Of a DNA stretch of 64,000 nt, positions 43,321-52,424 are shown in pieces. The stretch covers positions 186,001 to 250,000 of the forward strand of contig NZ_NIRR01000002.1 of the NCBI RefSeq assembly GCF_002204745.1, in the 5' to 3' direction. The translations under genes were made by a program, and so were the position numbers. Below the pieces are notes generated by a model. It saw only the letters and a program-made list of their open reading frames with translations. It did no database searches and was not told where the DNA came from. Source of the stretch: Hymenobacter amundsenii (lineage in GTDB: Bacteria > Bacteroidota > Bacteroidia > Cytophagales > Hymenobacteraceae). Position 1 is the stretch's first letter, and every line of letters begins with the position of its first letter.

Positions 43321-43377
43321 AAACGAGTACTGCCCGTCGGGGGCCGCTGCAGCGGCCCCGACGGGCAGTACTCGTTT
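43321..43377. terminator. Long bidirectional terminator hairpin
   Basis: AAACGAGTACTGCCCGTCGG... (43321-43348) pairs with the reverse complement at 43351-43377 with one bulged G, a stem of 27 bp around GCGC-rich centre, between convergent genes. Confidence 0.9.
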
Positions 43378-43390
43378 ACCACGAAAACAT

Positions 43391-44548
43391 CTACCAGAAG
43401 GACGGCGACACGTTGGAGCCATGCAAACGGCAGTCCACGCACGCCTGAGTTTGGCCCGTATAAGTCTCGCCGGGACCGATGCGGGCTACCGGCATCCTAG
43501 CCACTGAATCGCCGAACATTTCATCATACGTCCAGTCGCTTGGCTTATACCGAGCGCTGGGAAAGGTGTCAACGTCCACGCAGGTGCGGTAAATGTCGTC
43601 CACGAATTGCCATTCGAAAGGCAACTGGGCACGGTTAATAAAAAGGCGTTGCTCCCGCACAGTGGCGGCCCCCACAAACCCTAGCACGGGTTCCGATTCG
43701 TCGGCCAGGGCATGAACGTTGCCCTGGATCTGGGAGGGCAGGGGGTCGAAGAGAGTGCCCAGGTTATCGGTGTTCTTCTTGACGGCTTCCCAGTAGTCGA
43801 ACTCTTCGCGCGCGAGGGCATACTGGTGCACAATAATGCTGTAGCGATAACGCAGGCGAATAGCCGTAGCGGGTACAAATAGCAGGCGGTAGTCGCGCAC
43901 GGCGTCCTGCTGAAGGCGTAGTGTACTGAAGGTTTTGATATTGGCCGCCGATTCTGTCCGCCAGCAGCGGTAGATGTTCTCCTTACGCCGCACCATCTGC
44001 TTGTTGCCCAGATAGCGCCAGCGGCTGTCGTGGGCCGACGTGAATTCCCAGGTTTCCTCGTACTGCCAGCGGTAGTACTGGCTGCTACCAGTATCGTCAT
44101 GGGTGCTCAGGTAAAGCTGCACCCCGCTGGGTTCTACCTGGGCCCGGAACGCATCAAGCGGCGGGGTGGATTTAAGCAGCGTAAAATCGGAAGCATACTC
44201 GCGGCGGGCCCGGGTAGTAATGTGGAGCCGGTAGCGCTGGCCGGCCGGCAACACGAGGGCCGCCGACTCATACGTTCCGGCCATTGTTTCGCGCAGCTTA
44301 TACTGCTGGCCACTGGCTGCCTCGATCCGTAGAAGTGCCCCGGTTTCGGGTGGAAAACCTGTCTGCTCCTCCAGCTTCAAGGAACGGGTGAGCCGGATAG
44401 CGGTGATGCCCGACCCATTGATAAAGCCATCGACGACCAGCAGCGGTTTGGTGCTCCGAAGAATAGTTGGCTCGTAGGGCTGCACGCAGGCTCCCAGCAG
44501 CAAGAGCAAGGCTAGCCAGTTAGCGAATCGGAAGAGTAGTATTGCCAT
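43391..44548 (-). CDS. DUF4249 lipoprotein, copy 1
   Basis: 385 residues from the ATG at 44548; lipobox LGAC then VQPYEPTI, as in all three copies here. The middle has VDGFINGSGITAIRLTRSL, YYRWQYEETWEF and EFDYWEAVKKNTDNLGTLFDPLPSQIQGNVH, identical in blocks to copy 2. The C-terminus is CVDCRLHGSNVSPSFW. It is the last gene of the 16-kb run and lies 109 bp after the MG2 gene. It probably arose by duplication of copy 2. It should be lipid-anchored; DUF4249 proteins often accompany TonB receptors, but their role is unknown. Confidence 0.92.
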   Translation of the reverse strand: MAILLFRFANWLALLLLLGACVQPYEPTILRSTKPLLVVDGFINGSGITAIRLTRSLKLEEQTGFPPETGALLRIEAASGQQYKLRETMAGTYESAALVLPAGQRYRLHITTRARREYASDFTLLKSTPPLDAFRAQVEPSGVQLYLSTHDDTGSSQYYRWQYEETWEFTSAHDSRWRYLGNKQMVRRKENIYRCWRTESAANIKTFSTLRLQQDAVRDYRLLFVPATAIRLRYRYSIIVHQYALAREEFDYWEAVKKNTDNLGTLFDPLPSQIQGNVHALADESEPVLGFVGAATVREQRLFINRAQLPFEWQFVDDIYRTCVDVDTFPSARYKPSDWTYDEMFGDSVARMPVARIGPGETYTGQTQACVDCRLHGSNVSPSFW

Positions 44549-44657
44549 GGGAATAATAGTGGTAAGGGCCGGGAAAGTGGTAGGGAGCATTGTATATGTC
44601 TCTCTCTGGACTACGGGTTTGCATGGCCCCGCCCGCCCCGTTCAGGAATATAGCCCT

Positions 44658-47093
44658 TTATAAGCTGGGTGCTACCTCGAAGGTAGTGCTGTAGCTGCCC
44701 GCCGCGCCCGTGGCAGAAAGTCCTTGCACTACTATGCGGTAGATACCAGGTTGATCGGCCGTGTAGAAATCGAGAGCAGGGGCTTGGCCGTTGGGGCCAG
44801 TGGGTACGCTGGGGTTCCAGTACAGCAGGTAGCGCCTGTCGGGGAGTGGGCTCTGGCGCTGAGTGGCCGTTTCGTAGCGCGGAGCATAGAACTCGCGTTG
44901 CACCTGCAAGCCCTCGTATTCCTCCACCAGCGCCCGCGGATCGAGGTCGAAGCCGTTGAGGTTACCTTTGTATGTGCGCAAGCTCACGATACCATTGTAC
45001 ATCATCCGGCCCTGAAAGTAGCGGCGGTCGAGCACATCCAGTGTACGAATTTTGAGCACGTCGAAGGCCATGAGCTTATTGAGCTCGAAGACGGGCACTC
45101 CATCGAGCAGCACCAGCGGCGGATCATCGAAAATGGTCCGGTGCGGGTTGTCCAACACAGTGAAATGGAAGCCATCTTTCCGGAGCCGCACTTTAACGCC
45201 CGGCACATACTCGCGTAGCACTTCCTCCAGGCTCGGGAAGCGGGTGTAGTCGTCGAGGTGGTAACGCTCGTCGGGGGCACCAAAAAAGTCGGTGCTGTCA
45301 ATAGGCGGAAGCGAGTAAACGGTGTTGTAACGGCGGTTGTACGAGTTCTGCACCTGCACTCCGATATGGTGCTGGGTGAGGTCGTCGCGGGAGTGTTCGT
45401 GTGGCCTGAACAGCCGGCTGACCGGCTGGCCGGCGGCAAACCGGGAGGAGTAATTGCTGAGCAGCTCGATCTGGTAAGTACTGTCGAGCGTTGTGTTGGT
45501 CTGGGCAACCAAGTCGTGGGGGCCGTAAAAATCGTTCATTTCAAACTGCAGCCGGCCATCGGCCGCACTAACGGAGTTGGTAAGCCGCAGGGGTCGGCCC
45601 GCGCTGGCTAGGTACACCATAACGTCGGGGGCCGGGGCTCCGGTGGCCCGATTCGTGACGCGCCCCCTTACCAGCGGGCCGTACAACTCGGGCAGGTAAG
45701 TAAACGTCGGCGAATGGGCCGCCAACACATCAGCCCACGTGAAACGGCTCCATCCGTGGGTAAGCATCAGGTTATCGGTGGCCGCTGCCACTTCGTTGCC
45801 GGCGCCCTGCAGATAATAATCGGGGTTTTCCACCGCGCCTTTCAGGTCCGAAGTCAGCCAAAAGCTGGCTGCGATAGATGCCTCAGTGTCCGCGCTCAGC
45901 GAATCGAGCCGGTACACCGCTACCGAGAGGTCGGCCACCGCGGGCCGGGCCACCGAGTCGGTGGCGCTTAGCCGGAGGCTAACTTTGGTGCGCGCTCCGT
46001 AGCGGGCTTGGTCGGCTAGGGCGCCCAACTGCAGCAGGTGCGTAGGCGGCCGGAAATGCAGGCGCTCCGCCACCGGCCGGCCCTGCTGATCGAAGACCGT
46101 AAAGTGCGACACGCCGTCAGCCAGACTTCGCGCGGGAATCAGAAACTCGGCCTGCCCGTCTGATAAGCGAGCCTGCTGACTGCAAATGAGCTGCTGGCGG
46201 GCGTGGCCCAGCAGGTATAGGTTCTGGGCCGGCAGGCCGGCCCCGCGAACGTAAAGGAGCAGTCCGGCCGGCCCAGCCGCTGCGAGCCGCAACACGTACC
46301 CAGCGGGGCGGACGGCCGGAAAAGAGGCTGAAATTTGCCGGCCACTAGGCAGGCGGACTACTGCCCGGTAGGAGCCGGTAGCGGTGGGGGTGAAATCGAA
46401 GGAGCCCAATCCAAACCGCAGGGTGCGAAACTCGGCTACGGCGCGCCCTCGTGCATCGAGTACCGTTCCTGTGGCGGCGGTGCTACGGCCCGTGCGGTCG
46501 GTTATTTTGAAGCCCACCCGGCTTGGTATTCCGGCCACCAGTTGGCCTCCTTCCGGGAAAAAATGCACGTCGTAAGAGGCCGTGTCGCGGGCCGAGAATA
46601 CGGGCAACCCCTGAAGTGTGCTAACGATGGTGACCGGGCAATGAAAGTAATAATCGGCCCCGAAGTTTTGCATCCAGCTGGTGTACGCCCGCACCGTGTA
46701 GCCGCCCGAGCGCAGGGAAACCGGGAGCTGGAAAGATCCGTGGCCGGTACCTCCCTGCAGCGCTACCTTGGCTTGCAATAGGGGTTGGCGGGCGTCGTCG
46801 AGCACCTCCACGTAAGCCACCCGGCTCAGGCTCAGGGGGCGGGCAGTGGTACCGTCGGCCGCGTACACTTTGAACCACATGGTTTCGCCGCTCAGGTAAG
46901 CCGGCCGGTCGAGGTGCAGGTAGAGCTTCTCGGGCAGGTGCTGCTGCTGGTACTGCCGGAAGCGCTGCGGCAGGATAGTTGGCCAATCGGCTGGTTCTGA
47001 GTCTACTGTCTGAGCGCGGCTTGGTAAACCAACCAGCAGCAGCAGCGTCAATCCAAGCCAGCCCAGTACCTTACGCGAACAAGCAAACAGCAT
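44658..47093 (-). CDS. Secreted MG2-domain protein with TonB-plug-like C-terminal domain, copy 1
   Basis: 811 residues, signal peptide about 1-27. An alpha-2-macroglobulin MG2-type domain is at about 50-150: KLYLHLDRPAYLSGETMWFK, VAYVEVLDDARQPLLQAKV, YTVRAYTSWMQNFG. Several Ig-like domains follow (about 165-480), then a carboxypeptidase-regulatory-like unit (VRGRVTNRATGAPAPDVMVYL). Residues about 620-720 look like a plug domain lacking a barrel: LEEVLREYVPGVKVRLRKDG, PLVLLDGVPVFELNKLM, LKIRTLDVLDRRYFQG. It lies within the TonB/DUF4249 run. Similar proteins are annotated as MG2 or plug-domain proteins of unknown function. Confidence 0.88.
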   Translation of the reverse strand: MLFACSRKVLGWLGLTLLLLVGLPSRAQTVDSEPADWPTILPQRFRQYQQQHLPEKLYLHLDRPAYLSGETMWFKVYAADGTTARPLSLSRVAYVEVLDDARQPLLQAKVALQGGTGHGSFQLPVSLRSGGYTVRAYTSWMQNFGADYYFHCPVTIVSTLQGLPVFSARDTASYDVHFFPEGGQLVAGIPSRVGFKITDRTGRSTAATGTVLDARGRAVAEFRTLRFGLGSFDFTPTATGSYRAVVRLPSGRQISASFPAVRPAGYVLRLAAAGPAGLLLYVRGAGLPAQNLYLLGHARQQLICSQQARLSDGQAEFLIPARSLADGVSHFTVFDQQGRPVAERLHFRPPTHLLQLGALADQARYGARTKVSLRLSATDSVARPAVADLSVAVYRLDSLSADTEASIAASFWLTSDLKGAVENPDYYLQGAGNEVAAATDNLMLTHGWSRFTWADVLAAHSPTFTYLPELYGPLVRGRVTNRATGAPAPDVMVYLASAGRPLRLTNSVSAADGRLQFEMNDFYGPHDLVAQTNTTLDSTYQIELLSNYSSRFAAGQPVSRLFRPHEHSRDDLTQHHIGVQVQNSYNRRYNTVYSLPPIDSTDFFGAPDERYHLDDYTRFPSLEEVLREYVPGVKVRLRKDGFHFTVLDNPHRTIFDDPPLVLLDGVPVFELNKLMAFDVLKIRTLDVLDRRYFQGRMMYNGIVSLRTYKGNLNGFDLDPRALVEEYEGLQVQREFYAPRYETATQRQSPLPDRRYLLYWNPSVPTGPNGQAPALDFYTADQPGIYRIVVQGLSATGAAGSYSTTFEVAPSL

Positions 47094-47161
47094 AGTCAGG
47101 GGAACAAATAGAACGAAGGAAATAGATAGAAGAAACGCGCCCGTTTTCTGGCTCCTGCAAC

Positions 47162-48322
47162 TTACTGGGGCCAGAAATCAGGCTTCACGTTCGTGCCGCG
47201 CAGGCGGCAATCAACGCAGTCCTGGGTTGAAGCGGTGTAGGCTTCTCCTGGCCGGAGGCGGGCGACGGGCATTCGGTAGGTGGAGTCGCCGAAAAAATCA
47301 TCATATGTGAAATCCAGGTACCGCCTGCTAGGAAACGTGTCGAGGTCCACGCAATGCTCGTAGCCCTTGTTGATAAACTTGGTCCACTCCACCGGCAAAT
47401 CCTGACGACGGACAAAAATCCGCTGCTCTGTTACCGTAGAGGCCCCCACGAAGCCCAGCACCGGCTCATCGGGGCGATAAAGCGAGTGGACGTTGCCCTG
47501 GATCTGGGAAGGCAGCGGGTCGAAGAGGGTGCCCAGGTTGTCGGTGTTCTTTTTCACGGCCTCCCAGTAGTCAAACTCCGGGCGCGACAACGCGTACTGG
47601 CGTACGTTAAGGCTGTACAGGTGGCGCAGGCGAATATCGTCCCGGGGCACAAACAGCAGGCGGTAGTCGCGCACCGCCGCCTGGGTAAGGCGCACCGTGC
47701 TGAAGGTTTTAACGGTAGCAGCATTTTCCGTCCGCCAGCAGCGGTAAATGTTTTCCTTGCGCGGCAGTACGCGCCCGAGCGGTTTTTTATAGACCTGGAT
47801 GCTTTCGAAGGCGGAGGTGAATTCCCACGTTTCGTCGTATTCCCAGCGGTAATGCTGGATGTTGCCGCTATCGTCATGGGTGTTAAGGTAAACCTGGAGG
47901 CCATCGGGTTGCAGGGTGGCCGCCAGTTTATCATACGGGGGTGTTTGCGGGAGCACTACTAGGTCGGAAGCGTACTCCTGGCGCTCCCGCGTGATGATGC
48001 GCAGGTGGTAGCTCCGGCCGGCGGGTAGTGCTAGGGTGGCGGAGACATAGCGGCCCGGCCCGGCCTCTCGCAACGGGTAGCGGGCACTGCGGTCATCCTC
48101 GATGTACACCTGCGCCCCCGACTCGGGGGGAAACCGGTCGGGCGAGTCGAGGTTGATGGAGTAAGCCAAGCGCACGGTCGTAACCCCGCGCCCGTTAATG
48201 TGCCCATCGACTACCAAGTACCGGTTGGGCCCAGCGATGATAGCCGGCTCGTAGGGCTTGAGGCAACTACTGCCTGCCAACCCCAGTAGCGCCCAACATA
48301 AGAAGATAAGTAAGCGATGCAT
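47162..48322 (-). CDS. DUF4249 lipoprotein, copy 2
   Basis: 386 residues. Signal sequence ends AGSSC then LKPYEPAI (a weak lipobox). VVDGHINGRGVTTVRLAYSI, YRWEYDETWEFTSAF and NTDNLGTLFDPLPSQIQGNVHSL follow, and it ends CVDCRLRGTNVKPDFWPQ. It starts 11 bp after the TonB receptor stop at 48334, so the two are translationally close and likely partners in one outer-membrane complex. Confidence 0.93.
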   Translation of the reverse strand: MHRLLIFLCWALLGLAGSSCLKPYEPAIIAGPNRYLVVDGHINGRGVTTVRLAYSINLDSPDRFPPESGAQVYIEDDRSARYPLREAGPGRYVSATLALPAGRSYHLRIITRERQEYASDLVVLPQTPPYDKLAATLQPDGLQVYLNTHDDSGNIQHYRWEYDETWEFTSAFESIQVYKKPLGRVLPRKENIYRCWRTENAATVKTFSTVRLTQAAVRDYRLLFVPRDDIRLRHLYSLNVRQYALSRPEFDYWEAVKKNTDNLGTLFDPLPSQIQGNVHSLYRPDEPVLGFVGASTVTEQRIFVRRQDLPVEWTKFINKGYEHCVDLDTFPSRRYLDFTYDDFFGDSTYRMPVARLRPGEAYTASTQDCVDCRLRGTNVKPDFWPQ

Positions 48323-48333
48323 CGCCGAGCGCC

Positions 48334-51123
48334 TTAGAATTTGAAGTTATAAACCACGGTAGGAATCGGCTGTCCGAAAATGGAGAGCTGGTAGCCTTTA
48401 ATCTGCCCGCCAGTATTGCGGAAATACACGGAGTAAGGGTTCTGGCGGCCGGTTAGGTTGTACACGCCGAACGTCCAGGAACTGTGGGCCAGCTTCTTGG
48501 CCTTGTGGCTGCCTTCCAGGTTCAGCCCAAAATCCATCCGGAAATAGTCGGGCACCCGGTAGGCGTTGCGTTCCGAATAATACACCCGCGTGGCGCCAGC
48601 ATCGTAGTATTTGGCCAGCGGCAGCGTAATGGGCCGCCCGGTGCTGTAGGCGACGTTGAGGGAGGAACTGATGCGGCGGCTGAATCGGTAGTTGCCCACC
48701 AGCGAGAAATCGTGCGGTTTATCGAAATTACTGGGGTAGTAGCGTCCTCCGTTGATTTTATCCGCCGGAGTTCCCTGGTTTACTTGCACTAGGGTCCGGG
48801 AGTAGGTGTAGCTGATCCAGCCATTGATTTTGCCACTGAGCTTACGCACGAGCAGCTCCACGCCATAGGCCCGGCCCACGGCATTCACAATGTCGGTTTC
48901 AATGTGGCGGTTGAGCAGCAACACGGCCCCGCCCTTGTAGTCCACAAAATCGCGGGTTGCCTTGTAATAGGTTTCGACCGACGTTTCGATGGCGTTGTTG
49001 CGGAAGTTGTGGTAATAGCCCAGCGAGTACTGGTCGCCCACCTGGGGCCGGACGTTACCATCGCTCAGCTTCCAGATATCGGTCGGCGACATGGCCGTCG
49101 TGTTCGACAGCATATGAATGTACTGGCGGGTACGGTTGAAGCTGGCCTTTACCGACGAGTGCTCGGTGAGCGAGTAGCGGGCCGAGAGCCGGTACTCCGG
49201 TCCGTGGTAAGTAGCCAGCACCTTGCCCGCCCCGTACCGGACGGTATCGGTGAGGTTGCTCAGGGTTTTGGCTTGGCCCGGCAGGTAGCGGTACACTTCG
49301 CGCGGCCCCAGTGCATTATAGAGCGAGTAGCGCAGCCCCCCCGAAACCGATAGGCGGGGCGTCAGGTCGATACGGTCCGACACATACACCGCGCTTTCCA
49401 GGCCCTGCTCGCGCTCGAGCACATCAGTCCGGATAAGCGACTCGGCCCCGGAAGGTTCCAGCCCGCCGGGCGCAACATGGTAGAGCACCGAGCTGACGCC
49501 GAACTCTACGTTGTGCTTGTTGGTGGGCAGGTAGCTGAAGTCGGCCCGGCCCTCGTAGTGGTCGATGGCGTAGGTTAGCTGGGAGGCTGTGGAGGGGTCG
49601 CGCTGGCTGGTAATGTCGTAGCGGTAAAAGCTGTTGGCCGCCGTCAGGGTTCCCGAGAGCTTGGGGTTGAACACGTGCTGCCACTTGGCGGTGGCTGCCC
49701 GATTAACGTAATGGTAAGCCGTGTCCCGACCCAGTTGAAACTTGTCGGTGCTGTAGTAGGCTGTCACCGACAGCGAATTGTGTTTGTCAAATTCGTAGTC
49801 GATTTGCCCGCTCAGGTCCGAGAAGGAGGCCGAACTCTGCTTATACACCTCATTGGGCAGTAGGTGCAACAGCCAATTGGAGTAGCTGCTACGGCCTCCC
49901 ACTATAAAGCTGCCCTTGTTCTTTACGATGGGTCCCTCCAGGGTCAGGCGACTGGTCAGGGGCCCCACACCCCCCGAAAAATGGTACTTCTGGGCGTCGC
50001 CCGGGCGGCCCTGGATGTCGAGCACCGAGGAAAGCCGCCCCCCGTAACGGGCCGGAATGGCACCCTTGTACAGCTCCACCGAACGCACAACATCGGGATT
50101 AAAGGCCGAGAAAAATCCGAACAGGTGCGACGGATTATAGATGGTGGCCCCGTTGAACAGAATCAGGTTCTGGTCGGTGGCCCCGCCGCGCACGTTAAGG
50201 CCGGTATTGCCTTCGCCCACCGTTTTCACGCCCGGCAGCGTCATCACCACGCGCAGAATATCAACCTCGCCAAAGGCGGTGGGTACCTGGCGCATGGTCT
50301 TGATGTCGAGCTTGTCGACGCCCATTTGGGTGCTGGTAACATTTTTGGCTCTTTCGGCCCGGATCAGCACTTCCTGCAAAGTGGTGATGTCGTCCTGGGT
50401 TTCGATGTCGAGGCGGCCATTGCTGCGCAGGAGCACCTGCCGCTTAGTGGCTTTCACGCCAATCCCTCGTACGCGCACTTCGTGGCGGCCCGTCGGCAGT
50501 GTCAGGGTGTACGAGCCATCGGCGGCGGTACTGGTGCCCAGGTTGAGGGCTTCCACGAACACGTTGGCCCCCACCACCGGCGCCCCGGTGGCCGCTTCGC
50601 GCACGCGGCCCGCCAGGGTGGCCTGCTCGCTGGCGGAGCCTTGGCCAATGTTGTAGACCTTGGTTGTCGAGCTGATGGCGTTGCGGCCATCCTCGTCCCG
50701 GCCAGACGCGCCCTCCGGGAGCAGGCGAACCTGGCGCGACTCCTGGGAGCCGGCTTCGGTGGCTTCGGCCTGAAAAAAGCCCGCCGCCAACCTTGTGCTG
50801 ATGGCCGGCCCCCGCGTAATGAACACCTGGCGATGACGGCTGCTGTCTACCGAGAACTGCAGCGCAGTGCCCTGCAAAGCACGCCGCAGTACTTGGCCCA
50901 GCGGTTCGCCCTGGGCCTGCACGCTTACGTTCAGGCTATCAACGGCTGCCGGATCGTAAAAAAAGCGGTAATCGGTGGCCGCCGCCAGCTGCTCAAAAAA
51001 CTGCGCCAGTGGCAGGCGCTGATACGTGCCGGTAACCAGCGGGGAGGGGGCGTTCTGAGCTTGGCTACGAAAAGTGCCGCCCATCAATAGCACGAAAAAA
51101 CAAGCAGCCAGATAGTTGGTCAT
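48334..51123 (-). CDS. TonB-dependent receptor with STN and CarboxypepD_reg domains, copy 1
   Basis: 929 residues. Signal peptide about 1-22, then an STN (secretin/TonB short N-terminal) domain at about 35-105 (FFEQLAAATDYRFFYDPAAVDSLNVSV), so signalling through an anti-sigma factor is possible although no such genes are adjacent. A CarboxypepD_reg-like domain follows (LAGRVREAATGAPVVGANVF), then the plug (PTAFGEVDILRVVMTLPGV, LNVRGGATDQNLILFNG) and a 22-strand barrel ending PTVVYNFKF. It is SusC-like in layout without a SusD gene; DUF4249 may play that part. Confidence 0.95.
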   Translation of the reverse strand: MTNYLAACFFVLLMGGTFRSQAQNAPSPLVTGTYQRLPLAQFFEQLAAATDYRFFYDPAAVDSLNVSVQAQGEPLGQVLRRALQGTALQFSVDSSRHRQVFITRGPAISTRLAAGFFQAEATEAGSQESRQVRLLPEGASGRDEDGRNAISSTTKVYNIGQGSASEQATLAGRVREAATGAPVVGANVFVEALNLGTSTAADGSYTLTLPTGRHEVRVRGIGVKATKRQVLLRSNGRLDIETQDDITTLQEVLIRAERAKNVTSTQMGVDKLDIKTMRQVPTAFGEVDILRVVMTLPGVKTVGEGNTGLNVRGGATDQNLILFNGATIYNPSHLFGFFSAFNPDVVRSVELYKGAIPARYGGRLSSVLDIQGRPGDAQKYHFSGGVGPLTSRLTLEGPIVKNKGSFIVGGRSSYSNWLLHLLPNEVYKQSSASFSDLSGQIDYEFDKHNSLSVTAYYSTDKFQLGRDTAYHYVNRAATAKWQHVFNPKLSGTLTAANSFYRYDITSQRDPSTASQLTYAIDHYEGRADFSYLPTNKHNVEFGVSSVLYHVAPGGLEPSGAESLIRTDVLEREQGLESAVYVSDRIDLTPRLSVSGGLRYSLYNALGPREVYRYLPGQAKTLSNLTDTVRYGAGKVLATYHGPEYRLSARYSLTEHSSVKASFNRTRQYIHMLSNTTAMSPTDIWKLSDGNVRPQVGDQYSLGYYHNFRNNAIETSVETYYKATRDFVDYKGGAVLLLNRHIETDIVNAVGRAYGVELLVRKLSGKINGWISYTYSRTLVQVNQGTPADKINGGRYYPSNFDKPHDFSLVGNYRFSRRISSSLNVAYSTGRPITLPLAKYYDAGATRVYYSERNAYRVPDYFRMDFGLNLEGSHKAKKLAHSSWTFGVYNLTGRQNPYSVYFRNTGGQIKGYQLSIFGQPIPTVVYNFKF

Positions 51124-51255
51124 ATTCTTCGGGGAAGCGGATAGCAGAATAGCAAAGAATGGGCAAACCTACCGGTGCCGATAAGGCCCCGGATCGGTGC
51201 CGCGCCGGCCCGCCAGCAAAACGAGCAGGGCTAGAGGCAACGCCCCGCTGGTGGG

Positions 51256-52038
51256 TTAAGGCCGATCGGGTAGACTGGTGCGGTAGAGCACGAGTTGCAC
51301 GATATCAGCCTCCCGCGCCTGTTGATCAGTGAAAAGCCGCTTGTCGCGGATATGGCGCAGCAACAGCTTCCGATGGCGCGGAAAAGCCGCCAGCACCGAT
51401 TGCTTGCCCTTGATCTTCAGCAATTGGTCATCACCCAGCTGCAGAAAATAGCGGTCGGCAGACGAGAAAACTACTCGGGTCATATTCTGCGCTGGCTGGT
51501 CAAGCATGTCTTTGTAGCGTTTGGCCAGCAGCCGTAGGTCGGCTCCGGCCAGCATTACCTCGTAGAAACCCGGGCCTGCCCCCTGGTCGGCGACAGGCCC
51601 GGCAAGACGGACAAAGCTACGGTTGCCAATAGTGAAGGCTGAGACTTCCGTTGAGAGCAGGGCCACATCGAACAGGCTGTTCGGCTGCCTCACTACTACC
51701 TGGTCGAGATGAATATCATAAAGCAGCGGTATGCCCGCGTAACGATGCCCCCAGTAAGTGAGCGTACCGGGTTGCGCCGCTGCCCCAGGATGAAACTGGT
51801 TCCCTTCGACGAGCTGGTAAAAGCGGGTGTAGTTGAAGTACTCGCTGCCGTTGTAGAGTTGCGACTGGTCGTTGATGGCCGCATGGTACGTTTGGATAGC
51901 TGCCTGCTGGGCCTGCTGCACCAGGGCTGAAGTGGCCGATGGTGCCTGCGCACGCGCAGTATAGGCTGTCCCTGTAAGCACGAATAGTAGTGCTTTGATA
52001 ACTAATGTTTTGGTGGTGTGATAAAACGGCCAACGCAT
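51256..52038 (-). CDS. Small secreted protein of the module (X), copy 1
   Basis: 260 residues, signal peptide about 1-30. Core: QLYNGSEYFNYTRFYQLVEGNQF, GHRYAGIPLLYDIHLDQVVVRQPN, FTIGNRSFVRLAG, GFYEVMLAGADLRLLAKRYK. The same blocks occur in the gene at 58931. It reads as soluble or loosely attached, with a Lys/Arg-rich C-terminal half ending in FTDQQAREADIVQLVLYRTSLP. It precedes the TonB receptor by 132 bp, first gene of the second module. I recognise no named family. Confidence 0.82.
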   Translation of the reverse strand: MRWPFYHTTKTLVIKALLFVLTGTAYTARAQAPSATSALVQQAQQAAIQTYHAAINDQSQLYNGSEYFNYTRFYQLVEGNQFHPGAAAQPGTLTYWGHRYAGIPLLYDIHLDQVVVRQPNSLFDVALLSTEVSAFTIGNRSFVRLAGPVADQGAGPGFYEVMLAGADLRLLAKRYKDMLDQPAQNMTRVVFSSADRYFLQLGDDQLLKIKGKQSVLAAFPRHRKLLLRHIRDKRLFTDQQAREADIVQLVLYRTSLPDRP

Positions 52039-52065
52039 AATTTATTAAATAGGTGATAACATATT

Positions 52066-52074
52066 GTCGCGCCC
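52066..52074 (+). repeat. 9-bp target-site duplication, left
   Basis: GTCGCGCCC directly abuts the left terminal repeat of the MITE-like element and is repeated in the same orientation at 52241-52249. Confidence 0.85.
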
Positions 52075-52240
52075 TACTCTACCCTACTATTTTTTGAGAA
52101 GCGCTTCTGTAGCTTCTGAAGTCACTTTTGCGGCGGCGGTTACACGCTTGCTGCCGCAGGAAGAAACTGCTTTTAAAAGCTGAAAACCAACTTTACCCGG
52201 GAGGTAGCAGAGGACACTGGAAAAATAGTAGGGTAGAGTA
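52075..52240. mobile_element. MITE-like non-autonomous transposable element
   Basis: 166 bp with 20-bp perfect terminal inverted repeats (TACTCTACCCTACTATTTTT at 52075-52094, its reverse complement at 52221-52240) and a flanking 9-bp direct repeat GTCGCGCCC. There is no open frame for a transposase; the 126-bp interior is non-coding. It begins 37 bp upstream of the X copy 1 start codon and lies in the 386-bp gap between the two surface-protein modules, so it may affect transcription of the second. An unlinked transposase must have moved it. Confidence 0.85.
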
Positions 52241-52249
52241 GTCGCGCCC
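52241..52249 (+). repeat. 9-bp target-site duplication, right
   Basis: GTCGCGCCC directly after the right terminal repeat. The rest of the gap (52250-52424) up to the MG2 gene stop shows no gene. Confidence 0.85.
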
Positions 52250-52424
52250 TAAGGCTGATCAGCAAGGTATAGAAAGCAATAGCAAGCACCAAATAACGGG
52301 CCTTGCAAACGTGAATGGTGCTGTGGGCACCGCCCGTTCAGCCGCCCAAGCTGCCCCATTCGATTCAGCGGCTTGCCTGGGCGCCCGTAGTTGAGAAGCT
52401 AAAAAGGCCGCTGTCGCCCGGTGT

